Below, piece after piece: positions 41,949 to 51,222 of a DNA stretch of 64,000 nucleotides (position 1 is its first letter; every line of letters starts with the position of its first letter). The notes under the pieces are model-generated. The model saw only the letters and a list, made by a program, of their open reading frames with translations. It was not told where the DNA came from and did not search any database. The position numbers were made by a program, and so were the translations under genes. Origin of the DNA: Aeromonas australiensis (lineage in GTDB: Bacteria > Pseudomonadota > Gammaproteobacteria > Enterobacterales > Aeromonadaceae); the NCBI RefSeq assembly GCF_000819725.1, contig NZ_CDDH01000009.1:33007-97006 (forward strand), in the 5' to 3' direction.

Positions 41949-42986
41949 CTACTCGCTGACTCCCTGTACTCCGGTAACCCGTACCTCGACACGGCGATCC
42001 GGCCCAAGGCAGTCGATGAGCGCCGCCTTCGCCTTGATGGCATCACACTGGTTGCCGGTGACCGGATTGCTCGCACCATTGCCCAGAATGCTCACCTTGT
42101 CGGCAGGCAATCCCTTGCTGATCAGGAAGTCTGCTACTGTTTGGGCCCGTGCTTCTGACAGCCTCTGATTGCTGGCATCCGAGCCGATACGGTCGGTATA
42201 GCCCATCACGACGGCACTGCCATCCTTGGGTTGTACATCGACGATCTGTTGGTAGAGATCTTCCAGCGCATTGATCCCCTCCTGCTTTAGCTCTGCTTTA
42301 CCAAAGGCAAACAGCACATCCGAGCTCAAGTTGAAGGTTTGATCCACCACCTCAGGTGCGGGGGAGGGTGGAGGAACGATGACCGGGGCCGGTGTGGGTT
42401 CGGGATCGGTTGGCTTGCTACGATTGGGGTGGATCACCAGATCCAGGGTGGCGGTGCTGATGTCGCTGACCCAACGCCGGGTTCCACTGTTCACTTTGTC
42501 GTTATCGGGATCATCACCTACACGCACAATATAACGGTAGCGTGCCTGTATATCGACCCAGTCATGCAGTCTGGCTGTGAGACCGAGGCCGGCCAGTGGT
42601 GCCAGGTTGTCATCGCCACCGTTGATAGACTTGACGTGGTAAAGGTAGCCTCCTCCCTCAGCAAATACCGAGAACATATCGTTGAGTGGCAAGCGGCCAA
42701 TGATGGAGAGTGTTGCTCCCTTGCTATTGAAATCGGTACCGCCGATATTCCAGTCGCCTACCGAGAGATAGCCAATTTCGGCCCCCAGATTTTCGGTAAA
42801 GTTGTAGCCGCCAAACAGAGATAGCGCCGTTGCATCCTTGCTGACATTCTGACTGAAGTCATTGAGGTTGTGAGCGATGGCCCAACCTCCCCCCACACCG
42901 GCATACCAGTCGTGAACCGGTTGCGCTTGAGCGCCTGCGCTCGCTAATGCCAGTGCAATCCACACAGTCTTTGCTGTTATCTTCAT
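41949..42986 (-). CDS. OmpA-family outer membrane porin, copy 3
   Basis: A 345-residue protein with signal peptide ending AGAQAQ, an eight-strand N-terminal barrel (DWYAGVGGGWAIAHNL to about residue 190), a Pro-rich linker (PTDPEPTPAPVIVPPPSPAP) and the C-terminal peptidoglycan-binding domain with VMGYTDRIGSDASNQRLSEA. A disulfide pair (QCDAIKAKAALIDC) is kept. It is the last and most divergent of three tandem copies; its C-terminal domain and hydrophobic strands align with the other two, while barrel loops differ. It has its own promoter gap of about 215 bp. Confidence 0.92.
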   Translation of the reverse strand: MKITAKTVWIALALASAGAQAQPVHDWYAGVGGGWAIAHNLNDFSQNVSKDATALSLFGGYNFTENLGAEIGYLSVGDWNIGGTDFNSKGATLSIIGRLPLNDMFSVFAEGGGYLYHVKSINGGDDNLAPLAGLGLTARLHDWVDIQARYRYIVRVGDDPDNDKVNSGTRRWVSDISTATLDLVIHPNRSKPTDPEPTPAPVIVPPPSPAPEVVDQTFNLSSDVLFAFGKAELKQEGINALEDLYQQIVDVQPKDGSAVVMGYTDRIGSDASNQRLSEARAQTVADFLISKGLPADKVSILGNGASNPVTGNQCDAIKAKAALIDCLGPDRRVEVRVTGVQGVSE

Positions 42987-43154
42987 CGCGTATCCTCGTC
43001 GATGTTTAGTTTAGTGGGGGCTATTAATGGTAAAACCCCGCACTTATGTATAGGTGACGGAAGGGGTTTCACCACTGGCGCGGGTGATGAAGATCCTGTC
43101 TCTGACGTTCTTTTCGGTCCTATCGAGGCAGCCATCAAGGCCAAAACACAGGTA

Positions 43155-43182
43155 TAAAAAAGGAGGCCATATGGCCTCCTTT
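43155..43182 (-). terminator. Terminator after OmpA copy 2
   Basis: AAAGGAGGCCATATGGCCTCCTTT is a perfect 24-bp palindrome; read on the minus strand it runs into TTTTTT. Confidence 0.9.
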
Positions 43183-43201
43183 GTGATATCGGACGACAGG
43201 A

Positions 43202-44203
43202 TTACTGTTGTACTTGCTGTACGCCGGTGACGCGTACTTCCACACGGCGATCCGGTGCCAGGCAGGCGATCAGCTCTGCCTTGCCCTTGATGTTGTTGCA
43301 CTGGTTACCGGTAACCGGATTGGCCTCACCGCGACCTTCGATGGCAACTTTGCCAGCAGGCAGACCTTTGCCCACCAGGAAGTCGGCCACGGTACGGGCG
43401 CGGGCTTCGGAGAGTTGCTGGTTGTAAGCATCAGAACCGATACGGTCGGTATACCCGACAACTACTGCGCTACCATCTTTCGGCTGGATCTCGACAATGT
43501 GCTGATAGAGGGTGTTAAGGGCTGCGACACCTTCTGGCTTGAGGGTGGATTTGCCAAAGGCAAATAGCACGTCAGAGCTCAGAGCGAAGTTCTTGTCGAC
43601 CAGTACCGGCTCGGGAACCGGCTCAGGCGCAGGGGCAACAACCGGGGCAACATAAGAGGTGCGGTTCGGGTGCAGTACCAACTCCAGGGTCGCGACGCTC
43701 ATGTCGCTCTCCCAGGTTTTCTGCTCGTCACCCAGATTCCACAGATAGCGGTAGCGTGCCTGCACATCGATAAGGTCGGAGAGCTTGGCGGTCAGGCCCA
43801 GACCGGCCAGGGGGGCGGTGCCGTTGTCGCTGTTGCCATTGCCGTTGACGTGATTGAAGTAGGCGCCACCTTCAGCAAACACCGAGAAGATGTCACCCAG
43901 CGGCAGGCGGGCGATACCGGAGAGGGTTGCCCCCTGGGTTTTGAAATCGGCGCCGTCAACGCCCGCTTTACCGGCGTAGAGATAGCCCAGCTCAGCTGCG
44001 TAGTAGTCGTTGAAGTTGTAACCGCCAAACAGACTCAGTGCAGTCGCATCCTTGTCGGTATTCAGCCCCTGGACATCATCCAGATTGTGAGCATAAGCCC
44101 AACCTGCACCAACACCGGTGTACCAGTCATCGGCAGCTTGAGCCGTGGTGCCTGCGGCGGCGAGTGCCAGTGCAATCAGGGTAGGAGCCATTTTGAGTTT
44201 CAT
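43202..44203 (-). CDS. OmpA-family outer membrane porin, copy 2 (OmpAII-like)
   Basis: A 333-residue porin. Signal peptide to GTTAQAA, barrel starting DDWYTGVGAGWAYAHNLDDV, linker VAPAPEPVPEPV, then the OmpA C-terminal domain (LSSDVLFAFGKSTLKPEGVA, VVGYTDRIGSDAYNQQLSEA). C-terminal sequence is nearly the same as in copy 1. Aeromonas carries tandem ompA genes named OmpAI and OmpAII, and this corresponds to the second. It has a separate upstream region of about 300 bp and its own terminator, so copies can be expressed independently. Confidence 0.93.
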   Translation of the reverse strand: MKLKMAPTLIALALAAAGTTAQAADDWYTGVGAGWAYAHNLDDVQGLNTDKDATALSLFGGYNFNDYYAAELGYLYAGKAGVDGADFKTQGATLSGIARLPLGDIFSVFAEGGAYFNHVNGNGNSDNGTAPLAGLGLTAKLSDLIDVQARYRYLWNLGDEQKTWESDMSVATLELVLHPNRTSYVAPVVAPAPEPVPEPVLVDKNFALSSDVLFAFGKSTLKPEGVAALNTLYQHIVEIQPKDGSAVVVGYTDRIGSDAYNQQLSEARARTVADFLVGKGLPAGKVAIEGRGEANPVTGNQCNNIKGKAELIACLAPDRRVEVRVTGVQQVQQ

Positions 44204-44509
44204 CGGTTTATCCTCGTTGTATTAGCCCATATCGGGCAATGTACTTGTTTTTATTGCTGCGAAAAATCGCCAGCAAAGTGGAGAGCGAAGGCTTTGGACT
44301 CTCATGATGCATTGGCGTCATGGACAACAGACCGGACAAGAAGCGCTTTTTCGTGCGTATCCAATACCTTACTGGTGCAACTACTTTATGCTTCCGGGGC
44401 AGGTCAGGGCAAGCGCAGAGAGGGAAGGGGGTGAAATGAAAATGCAAACCACGAAAACAAAAAGGGATGCCGCAGCATCCCTTTTTCGCACTATCTGAAC
44501 CAGGTCAGA
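44204..44509. other. Spacer between OmpA copies 1 and 2
   Basis: This 306-bp gap holds the terminator of copy 1 (44459-44486) and should hold the promoter and a long 5' untranslated region of copy 2. No gene is convincing. I see no clear operator. Confidence 0.5.
44459..44486. terminator. Terminator after OmpA copy 1
   Basis: AAAAAGGGATGC-CGCA-GCATCCCTTTTT is symmetrical, with a T-run in either direction. The stem GGGATGC is also used in the terminator at 41886, beyond copy 3. Confidence 0.92.
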
Positions 44510-45535
44510 TTATTGCTGAACTTCTTGTACGCCAGATACGCGAACTTCTACGCGACGATCCGGAGCCAGGCAGGAGATCAGTTGAGCTTTAGCGGTTACG
44601 CCGTTGCACTTTGTGCCGGTAACCGGGTTGGCTTTGCCACGACCTTCGATAGCCACTTTGCTGGCAGCCATACCTTTGCTCACCAGGAAGTTGGCAACGG
44701 TACGGGCACGGGCTTCAGACAGCTTCTGGTTGTAAGCGTCGGAACCGATGCGGTCGGTGTAACCAACAACAACAGCGTTGCCATCTTTCGGCTGGAACTC
44801 AACGATTTGCTGATACAGAGCGTTCAGGGCTGCAACGCCTTCCGGCTTCAGGGTCTCTTTGCCGAAGGCAAACAGCACATCTGAGTTCAGGGCGAAGTTC
44901 TTCTCTACCACTTGCGGAGCAGGAGCCGGAGCCTCTTCAACAACCGGTGCCGGAGCCGCTACCGGTGCAACGTAGGAGGTGCGGAACGGGTGGTATACCG
45001 CTTCCAGAGTCGCGATGCTCTGGTTGGCTTTGTAACGCTCACCGTTGGCGTGCAGGTCAGCCACGTCCCACATGTAGCGGTAGCGAGCTTGCAGATCCAG
45101 CGCGTCACTTACCTTGTAAGTCACACCGGCACCGGCCAGCGGGGAAACTTTAGTGTCGCTGGTGCCCAGACCGTCGGTGTGACCCCAGTAGGCGCCGCCT
45201 TCAGCGAACAGGGAGAAGTCGTTGCCAACCGGCATACGGGCGATACCGGACAGGGTGGCACCCTGGCTCTCGTAACGGTTGCCGTCGGTGTTGCCACGAC
45301 CGGTGTACTGGTAGCCCAGTTCGGTACCGAAGTTCTCGGTGAAGTTGTAACCCATGAAGGCGTTGGCAGCAGCCGCGTCTTCCTGGCCTACATTGGTGCT
45401 TTCCAGCTTGTTCAGGCCGTTGAAGTGAGTAGCACCGACACCGGCACCGAAGTAGATGTCGTCAGCGGCGTTAGCAGCGGTAGCACCCAGAGCAGCCATG
45501 GCGATGGCGATCATGGAAGGGGCCATTTTCATCAT
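44510..45535 (-). CDS. OmpA-family outer membrane porin, copy 1 (OmpAI-like)
   Basis: A 341-residue major porin and first gene of the tandem array. The signal peptide is MMKMAPSMIAIAMAALGATA with cleavage after ANA. The barrel begins DDIYFGAGVGATHFNGLNKL; the linker is APAPVVEEAPAPAPQ; the C-terminal domain has LNSDVLFAFGKETLKPEGVA and VVGYTDRIGSDAYNQKLSEA. A GAGGAT ribosome-binding site precedes the start and a 300-bp upstream region carries a possible CRP site, suggesting a strongly controlled, abundant product. Codon use is biased to common codons. Confidence 0.94.
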   Translation of the reverse strand: MMKMAPSMIAIAMAALGATAANAADDIYFGAGVGATHFNGLNKLESTNVGQEDAAAANAFMGYNFTENFGTELGYQYTGRGNTDGNRYESQGATLSGIARMPVGNDFSLFAEGGAYWGHTDGLGTSDTKVSPLAGAGVTYKVSDALDLQARYRYMWDVADLHANGERYKANQSIATLEAVYHPFRTSYVAPVAAPAPVVEEAPAPAPQVVEKNFALNSDVLFAFGKETLKPEGVAALNALYQQIVEFQPKDGNAVVVGYTDRIGSDAYNQKLSEARARTVANFLVSKGMAASKVAIEGRGKANPVTGTKCNGVTAKAQLISCLAPDRRVEVRVSGVQEVQQ

Positions 45536-45843
45536 AAAGAAATCCTCGTTGAGATCGCACGTTGTTCACGTGCTTCACACTTTGTAATTTATGTAAGCTG
45601 CAGGCTCCGCCGAACGGCTGGCGTCGAGTCTGGCAGATAACCCGGTATAACCGGATTGCACACTCTCCTGGTGTGTCGAGTGCGCTGGCATGGCACGCAA
45701 AGCGTGAGAAACCACTGCCAGGCAATTGATGTCATTCCGATGACGAGGCGCACTCTATGCCGATTTTAAAACATGATCAAGCTCACAAATGAGCCCTGTG
45801 GCAAATTGTGTCGTGCCCTTAAATGGCTGTTTATCCAGATTAA
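45536..45843. promoter_or_regulatory. Upstream region of OmpA copy 1 with possible CRP site
   Basis: About 300 bp between the hypothetical gene and the first porin. CATGATCAAGCTCACA at 45772-45787 has one perfect CRP half-site (TCACA) and one weak half (CATGA for TGTGA). The rest is presumably promoter and leader. No gene is convincing here. Confidence 0.35.
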
Positions 45844-46440
45844 TTAGTGATCCAGATAGGCCCTGTGTAGTTTCTTCTCCAGCGTCATATAAGCCTGAAC
45901 CCAGTCGCTATGCGGGCTGGCAGGATCCGCTCTGGTGGTAAAGACCGCGAGATAATCCTGCTCGGTGGCACTCTTCAAGAGCGGTGTAAAGCTGGTTAGA
46001 AAATGACGAGCCAAATAGGGATCCAATGGCCAGATATTGAGGATGGCGCGAGCCACAGGCTGAACCGCAGCTGAACAGATGAAGTGGCGGTGTCCCGCCT
46101 CCAGCCAGTCGGCCATCTCGCACATGCCCGATTCGGGCACCAGACCACCATCACCCGGGGTGGTTGCCAGCGCAATAGCCTGGCCATTTACCGTGATGAG
46201 CTGCTTATTGTTATGCAGGGTGCCGTCGTGGCTGCGCAAGGCCAGCTCCGGGCATGCCTGTTCAAGAAACAGGCTGCAGCTCTGCGGCAGGACGGCCAGC
46301 AGTTCGCTGGCATGGCTGGACATCAAGGCCGGAAGCCAGAATGCTTCGGCGCGATATTGTTCACCTTGCAGGCGCTGTTGTGCCAGCTCTGCTGGGCTTG
46401 AAACGGGGTGCAGGCGAGAGATAATGCCGGGAAACGCCAT
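45844..46440 (-). CDS. Hypothetical protein
   Basis: A 198-residue soluble protein without signal peptide or membrane segment. I recognise no family. It contains LQGEQYRAEAFWLPALMSSH, several hydrophobic helices and a basic C-terminus (LEKKLHRAYLDH), with five scattered cysteines. The coding frame has normal GC-rich codon use and starts after an AGAGGAAT site, so it is probably real. It is upstream of the porin array on the same strand, but separated by 308 bp, so co-function is not implied. Confidence 0.6.
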   Translation of the reverse strand: MAFPGIISRLHPVSSPAELAQQRLQGEQYRAEAFWLPALMSSHASELLAVLPQSCSLFLEQACPELALRSHDGTLHNNKQLITVNGQAIALATTPGDGGLVPESGMCEMADWLEAGHRHFICSAAVQPVARAILNIWPLDPYLARHFLTSFTPLLKSATEQDYLAVFTTRADPASPHSDWVQAYMTLEKKLHRAYLDH

Positions 46441-46697
46441 ACTTATTCCTCTTAATGGGTAGCTGGCGGATTATACGAGTTATTGTGGGGGTCACAATAA
46501 AGGTTTCTTTTCGAGACTGTTTACCTGAGGCGGCTGAGGGATTACCATCCCCCCTTGAAGGCAAGGGTTGTAGCCGAAAGGCGCTCATAATATAGAGGCT
46601 CGACCATAACGAGTCCGTACAAAACTGATACACTTGACTACGAGTCGTCGCGAAAAATAAAGGTGGAGTCCATCCGCCGAACGGAGTATGGAACATT

Positions 46698-46964
46698 ATG
46701 AATTCAAATATCGTCACTGTTGGCAAGAAGATCCGTCAGATCCGTGAAGCGGTCGGTTTGAGCCGTCCGAAGTTTGCAGATTTGCTGGGTGTTCCTCCTA
46801 CCACGCTGAAAAACTACGAGCTGGGTTACCGTGAAGTTGGGGGGGCCTTCCTGGTTGCCCTGGCGCACCACCCGGATCTGCACAAGTTCACCCTCTGGCT
46901 GCTGGCAGACAAAAAAGTCGCCGAAATCGGCCAGATTGGTCCGGATGACCTCGCCAAGGTGTGA
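46698..46964 (+). CDS. Small XRE-family helix-turn-helix protein
   Basis: An 88-residue DNA-binding protein: VGKKIRQIREAVGLSRPKFA, DLLGVPPTTLKNYELGYREV, a standard Cro/C1 helix-turn-helix, followed by VALAHHPDLHKFTLWLLADK. There is little beyond the DNA-binding domain. It has its own terminator and about 250 bp upstream with a possible hairpin (GGTGGAGTCCATCCGCC) near the start. No prophage genes lie nearby; it may be a conserved orphan regulator. Confidence 0.82.
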   Translation: MNSNIVTVGKKIRQIREAVGLSRPKFADLLGVPPTTLKNYELGYREVGGAFLVALAHHPDLHKFTLWLLADKKVAEIGQIGPDDLAKV

Positions 46965-46982
46965 GCATCGATGTGAATAGAA

Positions 46983-47009
46983 ATGCCGCCTTCGGGCGGT
47001 ATTTTTTTT
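46983..47009 (+). terminator. Terminator after the XRE gene
   Basis: ATGCCGCC-TTCG-GGCGGTAT, a UUCG-capped stem, followed by a run of T residues. Confidence 0.93.
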
Positions 47010-47165
47010 GGGTCGCCGATCGATTTTTTGATCGAACACGCTTTGAATTATCCATGCTGGCCAACGAGAATAGGCGGCCCCGAAAAGTGGGCCTTCTGGT
47101 GGTTTCTGGCCACCTGAACACTATTACATTCAGGATGATATGAGCAATCGGTATGGAGTATGGGT

Positions 47166-48506
47166 ATGAGCAGTAATGAGTTGGATAAACGCTATGGCCT
47201 GATGACGGCCATTGCGATGGTGGTCGGCGTGGTGATCGGCTCCGGTGTTTTCTTCAAGGCCGATGATGTACTGCGTCTGACTGGCGGCAATCTGGCCATT
47301 GCGCTGCTGGCATGGGCGCTGGGGGCATTTTCGATGATCTTCGGCGCGCTGGTGTTTGCCGAGTTTGCCCAGCGGATCGAAAAGTCCAACGGTATCGTTG
47401 ATTATGCCGAAGCGGCATACGGCAAAATGTTTGGTTATCTGGTGGGGTGGTTCAAAGGCGTACTCTATTACGCCCCTCTTTCCGCCATCCTTGCCTGGGT
47501 CGCCGCTCTTTACACCATGATCTTGCTCGGCAGTGATAATCCGACCAACTCTGGTGCGACCTGGATACTGGCGGCTGTCTATATGACGGTCACCTATCTG
47601 ATCAACTTCTATACCCCGGTCCTGGCGGGCAAGCTGCAAGTGGGCTCTACCCTGATCAAGTTGATCCCGTTGATCCTGGTTGCCATTGTGGGCACCATTT
47701 CAGGCTTGCTCAATGGTGTCACCGTGACCAACTTTGTGCAGGCAATGGATGGGATAGGAAGCACCGGAGGCACTCTGGCCACGGCCGTGGTTGCCACCGC
47801 CTTCGCTTATGAGGGGTGGATTGCCGCCGTGACCATCAACAGTGAAATTCGCGATTCCAAGAAGAATCTGCCCAGAGCGCTGGTGATTGGCACCCTGATC
47901 GTCTTTGTGGTCTATGTCACCTATTTTCTGGGGATCGCCAGCGTCTTGCCGACGGACGAGATAGTGGCGCAAGGGGATAACGCGGTTAATCTCGCGACAA
48001 CCAGCCTGTTTGGCGGGACTGCCTCGACCATTTTGACCGTGTTCGTGATTATCTCCTGCCTCGGCACTCTCAATGGTTTGGTATTGGCGACCATGCGGAT
48101 TCCCTACTCGTTGGCGATCCGCAATCAGGGGCCAGCCCCCAAATGGATGAGCCGTATCGAACCGCATCACCACATGCCCATCAACTCAGCCCGCGCGGCA
48201 GCGCTGTTATCGCTGATCTACTCAGTGCTCTGGTACTGCAGCATCAACGAGACATTCGGTCGTTACATCGCCCTGGACGAGATGCCGATCGTGCTGATTT
48301 ATGGCCTCTATCTGTTCCTCTATGTCTGGTACATGCGCACCTTTGTCGAGTTGGGCTGGATAAAGCGGTTTGTGATCCCGACCTGTGCCACCCTGGGGGC
48401 GCTGATCATTCTGTATGGCGGTATCACCAATCCCAGTCTGGGGCTCTATCTGCTGGTCTCGGTGGGGGTGATTCTGCTCGGGTTGCTCTTCTACCGTAAG
48501 GAGTGA
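47166..48506 (+). CDS. APC-family amino acid permease
   Basis: A 446-residue transporter of about twelve helices. The ATG at 47166 (MSSNELDKRYGLMTAIAMVV) has GGAG 7 nt upstream; an ATG two codons earlier is too close to that site. GVVIGSGVFFKADDVL is the APC substrate-binding loop in helix 1, and VVATAFAYEGWIAAVTINSE and RIPYSLAIRNQGPAP are typical of APC permeases close to serine/threonine and LAT-type exchangers. The substrate is not clear. It ends in a strong bidirectional terminator. Confidence 0.88.
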   Translation: MSSNELDKRYGLMTAIAMVVGVVIGSGVFFKADDVLRLTGGNLAIALLAWALGAFSMIFGALVFAEFAQRIEKSNGIVDYAEAAYGKMFGYLVGWFKGVLYYAPLSAILAWVAALYTMILLGSDNPTNSGATWILAAVYMTVTYLINFYTPVLAGKLQVGSTLIKLIPLILVAIVGTISGLLNGVTVTNFVQAMDGIGSTGGTLATAVVATAFAYEGWIAAVTINSEIRDSKKNLPRALVIGTLIVFVVYVTYFLGIASVLPTDEIVAQGDNAVNLATTSLFGGTASTILTVFVIISCLGTLNGLVLATMRIPYSLAIRNQGPAPKWMSRIEPHHHMPINSARAAALLSLIYSVLWYCSINETFGRYIALDEMPIVLIYGLYLFLYVWYMRTFVELGWIKRFVIPTCATLGALIILYGGITNPSLGLYLLVSVGVILLGLLFYRKE

Positions 48507-48526
48507 CCGGGTAAGTGAGTTGAAAA

Positions 48527-48551
48527 AAAAAGCGCCAAACGGCGCTTTTTT
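48527..48551. terminator. Bidirectional terminator
   Basis: AAAAAGCGCC-AAAC-GGCGCTTTTT with A- and T-runs on both sides, between the converging APC and RssA-like genes. Confidence 0.95.
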
Positions 48552-48577
48552 ATTTGGAGGCCGCTGTATATCGACAA

Positions 48578-49453
48578 CTAACTGCCCAGCAACCCGAGGC
48601 GGCCCAGCTCCTCCTTGAGCTGATCGAGATTGCGCTCGACACAGGCTTCCCCCTCACTGATGGCATCGTTAGCGCGATGAAAATCCATGATGGAGAAGCT
48701 GCCAAGGCGGGGGCAGAGCTGGATTTCTGGCGGATCACCAGCCATCCGGGCACGGGTAATACGCTCCTGCATGATGTTGATGGAGCCACTCATCACGCTC
48801 CACAGGCCCGGGGTGGCGGGCGCGGATTCACCGCGATTGAGCCACTGGCTGAGCAGGCCGCCGCTGCCGGGTTGATCCGGCTCGTCGGTCCAGGGTTGGT
48901 GCATGTCGGTGTTGAGGTTGACCGCGATCACCACCTCGGCCCCCATGGCGCGGGCCAGCGAGATGGGTACCGGGTTGACCACGGCGCCATCGACCAGCCA
49001 GCGGTCGTTGACCCGGGTCGGTGTGAGGATCCCCGGCATACCGCAGGAGGCCCGTACCGACTGGCGCAGCGGGCCCTGTTGTAGCCAGATCTCACGGCCG
49101 GTATCGAGTTCGGTAGCGATGCAGGCGAAAGGGATGGGCAGGCTCTCGAGGTCAGGGTCGCCCAGGTGATTGGCTGCCAAACCAAATACCTTGTCGCCGC
49201 GAAACAGTCCGCCGGAAAGGGCCGGGTCGAGCAGGCTGACCACCTGCAGGCGAGTGAATCCACGTACCCAGGTTTCCAGCCGATCCAGTTCACCGGCGGC
49301 ATAGGCCGCACCAACAAAACTGCCGATGGAGCAGCCGGCGATGAGATCCGGCTTGATGCCGAGACGTTCAAGGGCGCGGATGACGCCGATATGGGCCCAT
49401 CCTCTGGCGGCGCCGCTCCCGAGAGCGAGCCCAACGCGGGGTTTACGTGGCAC
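48578..49453 (-). CDS. rssA: Patatin-like phospholipase family protein (RssA-like)
   Basis: A 291-residue serine hydrolase of the patatin fold. The oxyanion loop is LALGSGAARGWAHIG, the nucleophile S42 lies in GCSIGS (GxSxG), and the dyad Asp155 is in LVDGAVVNPVP. It matches E. coli RssA in length and order. In E. coli rssA neighbours rssB, but no rssB is next to it here. The physiological lipid is unknown. Confidence 0.88.
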   Translation of the reverse strand: MPRKPRVGLALGSGAARGWAHIGVIRALERLGIKPDLIAGCSIGSFVGAAYAAGELDRLETWVRGFTRLQVVSLLDPALSGGLFRGDKVFGLAANHLGDPDLESLPIPFACIATELDTGREIWLQQGPLRQSVRASCGMPGILTPTRVNDRWLVDGAVVNPVPISLARAMGAEVVIAVNLNTDMHQPWTDEPDQPGSGGLLSQWLNRGESAPATPGLWSVMSGSINIMQERITRARMAGDPPEIQLCPRLGSFSIMDFHRANDAISEGEACVERNLDQLKEELGRLGLLGS

Positions 49454-49498
49454 GACAGTCCTCCAAAAAAGGGTTGAGAGATCAGCTTACTCTGAGAG

Positions 49499-51037
49499 TC
49501 AGCAGGCGTCACCCAGCCATTTTTCGCTGCGGTTGCGTCCGTTGGCTTTGGCTTGATAAAGCGCTATATCGGCACGTCGGACCGCTTCGTTGAGTGGGAT
49601 ACCCGCTTCGTGGGGGTGATAGCCCAGACTGATGGTGACCACCAGCTCGGGCTCGATGGCGGCCCAGTCGTGATCTGCCACCGCCGTTCTCAGTCGCTCC
49701 GCCAGCTCGCCGAGCTGCGTTGCATCAGCGCGGCCAATCAGCAGCAGAAACTCTTCGCCCCCCCAGCGGATCAGGCGATCTGTGGGCCTAAGCTGCTGCT
49801 GGCAGATCTGTACCAGCCGGATCAGCACGATGTCACCGACCGCATGGCCGAAGTTGTCATTGATCCGTTTGAAGTGATCCGCATCGAACATCAGCAGCCC
49901 TGCTTGCAACTGCGCCAGCTTGCCCGACTGTTCTTCGAGTTCCAGATAGTGGCGATTGAGGGCGCCGGTAAGGGCATCGTGACAGGAGAGGTAGTTGAGC
50001 TGCCGGTTGAGGCGATGGGATTTCAGGCTGGAGAGGGCCGCCAACAGCAAAAAGAAGATGGCGAGCAGGGTCGGTGCTGATTGGCCGATTATGGCCACGG
50101 TGAGCGGTAGCAGGCTGACCCGGTGCACCAGACGCAACGGGGTGTCGGGGATGGCCATGGTCAGTTGCAATGCCCCTTGCCGCCACAGGTATTCGTCGGT
50201 CGGCTCGGGGTCTTGTGGCACCACGGGCTGGTGTGCGCTGCTGGCCAGCACCTGATAGTACTGATTAAGCAACAGATACTCCCCCAGAGCCGGGGCCAGC
50301 TGAGCGAGCTGTTGTTGCAATCGGTTAAGTAGCACATCCATATTGATCATGCCCACCAGAACCCCTTCTTTATAGAGAGGCTGAGACATGGTGACCATCA
50401 ACCCTCGTCCGATAAAGTCCTCATATGGGCGAGAGAGCACGGTTTTCTGCTCCGGATCCGCGGTGTTGAGGGTGTCTTGCCAGAAGCTTTTCTGATAGAT
50501 GGCTGGGTAGAACCGAAACACGCTGGAAGGCTGCCAGGGGTAGAGATAGATAAAATTGTCCACCCCAGTGAAGTAAACCCAGATGATCTCGTTGCCAAGG
50601 CGCTGGCTGGCGGTGGCCAGCAGGGGGGAGAGGCTAAGGGCCAGATGGATTCTCGCTTCTCGCTCGCTGCCAACCGGTGGTAGCGGGCCTAATCCGGTGA
50701 GGTTACCCACCAATCCTTCCGGTAAATCGTTGGGCAATTTATCCAGTGCCAACCCCTCTGGCTGCGTCTCGATATGGCGATAGAGTTGACGAGTCAAGGG
50801 TGACTGGGGGTCGCTGCGCAGTCGCTCCTCGGCTTGGCCACGCATCGCCTCCAGAAACACTTCGGTCTGTTTGAACCGATCCCGCAGGTAGCTGGCGCTG
50901 TTGCGGGTATCGCTCTGATAGAGGCGCTCTATCTGTTTCAGGCTTTGTCGCAAGGTCAGACCAATCAGCAGGATGACCACGGCCAACAGGAGCCAGGTCA
51001 GGCGTGTGAGAAAGCGGTGGTCAGACATATTGGGCAT
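49499..51037 (-). CDS. Cache-domain diguanylate cyclase (GGDEF)
   Basis: A 512-residue membrane sensor. TM1 (about 11-28), a large periplasmic double-Cache-like domain (about 30-300, including EIIWVYFTGVDNFIYLYPWQ and GLMVTMSQPLYKEGVLVGMI), TM2 (about 307-335), then a GGDEF domain starting CHDALTGALNRHYLELEEQS. The active site is RWGGEEF (GGEEF 426-430), and the inhibitory site RPTD is present 5 residues before it, in contrast to the cyclase at 36215. So this enzyme should be active and product-inhibited. Start could be the ATG at 51037 or 51028. Confidence 0.9.
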   Translation of the reverse strand: MPNMSDHRFLTRLTWLLLAVVILLIGLTLRQSLKQIERLYQSDTRNSASYLRDRFKQTEVFLEAMRGQAEERLRSDPQSPLTRQLYRHIETQPEGLALDKLPNDLPEGLVGNLTGLGPLPPVGSEREARIHLALSLSPLLATASQRLGNEIIWVYFTGVDNFIYLYPWQPSSVFRFYPAIYQKSFWQDTLNTADPEQKTVLSRPYEDFIGRGLMVTMSQPLYKEGVLVGMINMDVLLNRLQQQLAQLAPALGEYLLLNQYYQVLASSAHQPVVPQDPEPTDEYLWRQGALQLTMAIPDTPLRLVHRVSLLPLTVAIIGQSAPTLLAIFFLLLAALSSLKSHRLNRQLNYLSCHDALTGALNRHYLELEEQSGKLAQLQAGLLMFDADHFKRINDNFGHAVGDIVLIRLVQICQQQLRPTDRLIRWGGEEFLLLIGRADATQLGELAERLRTAVADHDWAAIEPELVVTISLGYHPHEAGIPLNEAVRRADIALYQAKANGRNRSEKWLGDAC

Positions 51038-51222
51038 AGGCAGTCAGTCGGGTTGCGAAGGAAATTGTCGTTAGTGTATGCGAAGTGGGGTGAAAACAAA
51101 CGGCGCGACCTGAAACAGGGGGAGCTTATCCCGCTCTTGTTACGTTTTGTCACATTTATACATAGTCACGGCATAGTCTGGGGCTAAAATGGCCCCTATC
51201 TGGATTTACCCTCTCACTGTTC

